Position numbers and translations under genes: made by a program. A model generated the notes under the pieces. The model was not told the origin of the DNA, did not search any database, and saw only the letters and a program-made list of their open reading frames with translations. Positions 5,071 to 7,322 of a DNA stretch of 7,322 nucleotides are shown one piece after another (the stretch's first letter is position 1; every line of letters begins with the position of its first letter). Source of the stretch: Pseudomonadota bacterium (lineage in GTDB: Bacteria; Pseudomonadota; Alphaproteobacteria; Rhizobiales; Afifellaceae); the NCBI GenBank assembly GCA_023417735.1, contig JAEZEK010000157.1, positions 1-7,322 on the forward strand. Direction: 5' to 3'.

Positions 5071-6132
5071 TCAGCCGGCCGGCAAGCCGGCGCGGGTGGT
5101 GCGGAGCAGCCCGACGACGTCCTTCACCTCGTCCATGATCGGGCCGGCGATCGCCGAGGCGCGCTCGGCGCCGTCGGCGAGCACGCCGTCGATATAGGCC
5201 GGGTCGCCCATCATCCTGCGCATCTCGGCGGCGATCGGCCCGAGCCTCTCCACCGCGAGATCCGAGAGCGCCGGCTTGAAGGTGGAGAATTGCGCGCCCG
5301 CGAACTCGCGCAAGACGCTTTCCTTCGTCATGCCGGCGAGCGCGGCATAGATGCCGACGAGGTTGTCGGCCTCCGGCCGGCCGGCGAGCCCGGCCGTCTC
5401 CGACGGCAGCGGCTCGGGGTCGGTGCGCGCTTTGCGGAACTTCTGCGCGATCGCTTCGGCGTCGTCGGTGAGGTTGATGCGCGAGAGATCGGAGGCGTCG
5501 GACTTCGACATCTTCTTGGAGCCGTCGCGCAGGCTCATGACGCGGGTCGCCGGGCCGGTGATCATCGGCTCCGGCAGCGGGAAGAAGGCGTCACCGTGCC
5601 CGTTCGCCGCGATCGACGCCGCGAAGTCGTTGTTGAACTTCTGCGCGATGTCACGGGCGAGCTCGAGATGCTGCTTCTGGTCCTCGCCGACCGGCACGTG
5701 GGTGGCGCGGTAGGCCAGAATGTCGGCCGCCATCAGGTTCGGGTAGGCATAGAGGCCGACCGAGGCGTTCTCGCGGTCCTTGCCGGCCTTCTCCTTGAAC
5801 TGCGTCATGCGGTTCAGCCAGCCGAGCCGGGCCACGCAGTTGAAGACCCAGGCGAGCTCGGCGTGAGCATGCACCTGGCTCTGGTTGAAGATGATCGACC
5901 GCTTCGGGTCGAGCCCGCAGGCGAGGTAGGCGGCCGTCACCTGGCGGATGTTGCCGACCAGCTCCTCCGGGTCCTGAAAGACGGTGATCGCGTGCAGGTC
6001 GACCACGCAGTAGATGCAGGAATGCGTCTCCTGCATGGCGATCCAGTTCACCATCGCGCCGAGATAGTTGCCGAGATGCAGCGTGTGCGTCGGCTGCATG
6101 CCGGAGAAGACGCGCTCGGGGAACTGGGTCAT
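5071..6132 (-). CDS. trpS: Tryptophanyl-tRNA synthetase (TrpRS)
   Basis: Class Ic aminoacyl-tRNA synthetase that charges tRNA-Trp with tryptophan at the expense of ATP. At 353 aa it has usual bacterial length. The N-terminal Rossmann fold opens with RVFSGMQPT (7-15). The HIGH-equivalent is LHLGNYLG (18-25), and the second signature KMSKS is at 207-211. The segment [18 protein letters not shown] (147-164) is the typical stretch before the KMSKS loop, and the helical anticodon-binding domain fills about 215-345. One position is odd: the usual Pro-(Thr/Ser)-Gly before the HIGH motif reads Pro-Thr-His-Thr here, with His at residue 16. The ribosome binding site is weak. In many alphaproteobacteria trpS follows murJ; here the upstream neighbour is a divergent sulfotransferase gene, so trpS needs its own promoter. 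A UspA-family gene follows after 20 nt. Confidence 0.97.
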   Translation of the reverse strand: MTQFPERVFSGMQPTHTLHLGNYLGAMVNWIAMQETHSCIYCVVDLHAITVFQDPEELVGNIRQVTAAYLACGLDPKRSIIFNQSQVHAHAELAWVFNCVARLGWLNRMTQFKEKAGKDRENASVGLYAYPNLMAADILAYRATHVPVGEDQKQHLELARDIAQKFNNDFAASIAANGHGDAFFPLPEPMITGPATRVMSLRDGSKKMSKSDASDLSRINLTDDAEAIAQKFRKARTDPEPLPSETAGLAGRPEADNLVGIYAALAGMTKESVLREFAGAQFSTFKPALSDLAVERLGPIAAEMRRMMGDPAYIDGVLADGAERASAIAGPIMDEVKDVVGLLRTTRAGLPAG

Positions 6133-6163
6133 GGCGGGATCGATCTGGGCTGGTCAGGCGCGC

Positions 6164-6192
6164 CTTATGGCCAAAGGCGGCAGGCGGCGCAA
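6164..6192 (-). promoter_or_regulatory. Candidate trpS promoter with overlapping inverted repeat
   Basis: On the minus strand TTGCGC (6192-6187), a 17-nt spacer and CATAAG (6169-6164, four of six matches to TATAAT) form a plausible sigma-70-type promoter about 30 nt before the trpS ATG. The inverted repeat CGCCTT (6161-6166) / AAGGCG (6174-6179) with a 7-nt centre overlaps the -10, so it could be an operator or simply chance. The rest of the 170-nt divergent gap shows only a small repeat, CAGCT-CTCCT-AGCTG (6273-6287), and no convincing promoter for the sulfotransferase. Confidence 0.4.
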
Positions 6193-6302
6193 GGCTCAGC
6201 TCCGGCGTGTGCAGGGAGCAGATGACCTGTCCGGCGCATCCGGACTCGGTGGGGCGGCTTGTGGAGCAGCAGCAGCTCTCCTAGCTGTCCCGTTTCGAGA
6301 CG

Positions 6303-7160
6303 GTGCGACCGATGCATGCGGAAAACCCGACGCCGGGGCGCTTCTTCCTCCTCGGCATGCAGAAATCCGGGACGACCTGGCTCCAGACGCTGCTCGACAG
6401 CCACCCGGCGATCATCTGCCGGAACGAGGGCGGGTTCCAGCAGTTCGCGTCCGCCCTCGCCCGGGCCATCGGCGAGTACGACGGCTTCGTGGAGGCACGC
6501 GCCGACGTCTTCGGGAAAGAGGGCTACCCGCACATGACGCCGCGGGAGGTGCGCGCCCTCTACCGCACCTTCCTGGACGGGCGCATGCTGCCGGATCGCG
6601 CCACCAAGCCCGGCCTCCGCTGGGTCGGCGACAAGGATCCCAATCACGGCCAGGAGGTCCGGCTGCTCCTCGACGTGCTGCCGGAGGCGCGCTTCGTGCA
6701 GATCATCCGCGACGGGCGGGACCAGGCCGTTTCCTCCTGGCATCATCTCCACCGCATTCACGGGCAGCGCGCGGCATTGCGCTTCCCCGAATTCGGGGGC
6801 TTCGCGCTGAGGCTTGCCGCCGACTGGGCAATGGGCATCCGCTCGATCCGGACGGAGCTCGCGGCGGCCGGGGCACCTTACTGCGAGGTGCGCTACGAGG
6901 ACCTGCTCGCGGAGCCGCGCGGGTCCTTGCGGCGGGTGCTGGCGTTCTTCGAGGTGGCGAGCGACGAGGAGACGATCTCGGCCTGCCTGTCTTCGGCGGA
7001 TTTCGAGCGCCTGAGCGGGCGGCGCCCGGGGCAAGAGGATCGGGCATCCTTCTTCCGGAAGGGCGTCGCGGGCGACTGGCGCAGCCTGATGGACGACCGC
7101 CTCTCGGCCGAGTACGTCCGGCGCACCGGGGGGCTCATGGCCGAGCTCGGCTACGCCTGA
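6303..7160 (+). CDS. PAPS-dependent sulfotransferase, cytosolic SULT-like
   Basis: Transfers a sulfuryl group from 3'-phosphoadenosine 5'-phosphosulfate to an unknown acceptor. Counting from the GTG at 6303 (285 aa), the 5'-phosphosulfate loop QKSGTTWLQTLL is at 20-31. The 3'-phosphate motif FVQIIRDGRDQAVSS is at 131-145 (RDGRD 136-140), RYEDLL is at 197-202, and FRKGVAGDWR (251-260) matches the C-terminal RKGxxGDW signature of cytosolic sulfotransferases. No membrane segment or signal peptide is seen, so it is probably a soluble enzyme. The start is GTG 6303 or ATG 6312; neither has a clear ribosome binding site, and the domain begins at about residue 12 either way. It is divergent from trpS and its 3' end overlaps the convergent cyclodeaminase-like gene by 10 nt. 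The substrate cannot be told from sequence; small phenolics, lipids and glycans are all possible in this family. Confidence 0.9.
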   Translation: MRPMHAENPTPGRFFLLGMQKSGTTWLQTLLDSHPAIICRNEGGFQQFASALARAIGEYDGFVEARADVFGKEGYPHMTPREVRALYRTFLDGRMLPDRATKPGLRWVGDKDPNHGQEVRLLLDVLPEARFVQIIRDGRDQAVSSWHHLHRIHGQRAALRFPEFGGFALRLAADWAMGIRSIRTELAAAGAPYCEVRYEDLLAEPRGSLRRVLAFFEVASDEETISACLSSADFERLSGRRPGQEDRASFFRKGVAGDWRSLMDDRLSAEYVRRTGGLMAELGYA

Positions 7161-7322
7161 CCGGGAACGTCGCGCGAGACCACTTCGATGGCCGCCGCCA
7201 GATCCTCGAGCGCGGTGCCGACCGACTTGAAGAGCGTGATGTCGTCCGCGCTCCGCCGCCCCTCCGCCTGGCCGCGGCAGAGCTCGAAGAGGTCGGCCGC
7301 GACGTCCGCCTTGCCGATGATG
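7151..7322 (-). CDS. Ornithine cyclodeaminase/mu-crystallin family protein, C-terminal fragment
   Basis: The minus strand is open from the right edge to a TAG at 7153-7151, giving the last 56 residues of a gene whose start lies outside the window. The fragment reads IIGKADVAADLFEL, then a Gly/Arg turn, then DDITLFKSVGTALEDLAAA. The ITLFKSVG-x-A-x-EDLAAA motif is a hallmark of the C-terminal NAD(P)-binding lobe of the ornithine cyclodeaminase/mu-crystallin superfamily. Members include ornithine cyclodeaminase, alanine dehydrogenase, pyrroline-2-carboxylate reductase and the ectoine-utilisation protein EutC. The fragment is too short to choose among them. Its 3' end overlaps the sulfotransferase stop by 10 nt. 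Confidence 0.8.
   Translation of the reverse strand, partial: IIGKADVAADLFELCRGQAEGRRSADDITLFKSVGTALEDLAAAIEVVSRDVPGQA

Noticed and set aside
3938..5197. 419-codon plus-strand open frame across hsp20, uspA and the trpS end
   Set aside because: It is antisense to three well-supported genes and their regulatory gap, and has no family-like sequence.
5290..6225. 311-codon plus-strand open frame antisense to trpS
   Set aside because: Shadow of trpS codon bias; rich in Arg, Val, Gly and Ala with no motif.
6259..6287. TTGTGG-N17-TAGCTG as a sulfotransferase promoter
   Set aside because: Only three of six and two of six consensus matches, and it overlaps a short AGC repeat; not better than chance.
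6165..7034. 289-codon minus-strand open frame opposite the sulfotransferase; checked as a possible murJ remnant
   Set aside because: It has no MurJ-like hydrophobic segments or other motif, and overlaps a gene with complete catalytic motifs.

Overview
This is a GC-rich chromosomal window from an alphaproteobacterium, probably of the Hyphomicrobiales (Rhizobiales) type. The evidence is the gene order lptB-rpoN-hpf-ptsN, the pairing of a small heat-shock gene with a DUF1150 gene, the trpS-usp pair, and what looks like a ROSE-type RNA thermometer. The genus cannot be fixed from the sequence alone. Most of the window is conserved housekeeping and stress-response DNA. I see no insertion sequence, CRISPR array, tRNA, rRNA or prophage.

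Left part (+ strand, 1-3658): lptB (ATPase of the lipopolysaccharide exporter, 5' end open at the window edge), rpoN (sigma-54), hpf (long-form ribosome hibernation factor) and ptsN (EIIA-Ntr of the nitrogen phosphotransferase system). The rpoN leader can form competing or nested hairpins that include the weak Shine-Dalgarno. hpf seems to have its own housekeeping promoter. A GC-rich hairpin at 3665-3691 separates ptsN from the convergent genes that follow.

Middle part (- strand, 3703-6132): two transcription units. trpS (tryptophanyl-tRNA synthetase) and a UspA-family gene lie 20 nt apart, behind a candidate promoter at 6164-6192. Downstream, hsp20 and a DUF1150 gene lie 22 nt apart and form a heat-shock operon. 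Upstream of hsp20 there is a near-consensus sigma-32 (RpoH) promoter. Its leader of about 64 nt ends in a hairpin carrying the ROSE signature: UCGCU pairs with the AGGA Shine-Dalgarno around an unpaired G. The operon is therefore probably controlled by heat both in transcription and in translation. This is the most interesting element in the window.

Right part (6303-7322): a PAPS-dependent sulfotransferase gene (+) with all the expected nucleotide-binding motifs. It converges on, and overlaps by 10 nt, the 3' end of an ornithine cyclodeaminase/mu-crystallin family gene (-) that runs off the window. This looks like accessory metabolism placed beside the conserved trpS unit. I did not find evidence for a wholly new biological system; the findings are regulatory elements and protein oddities.
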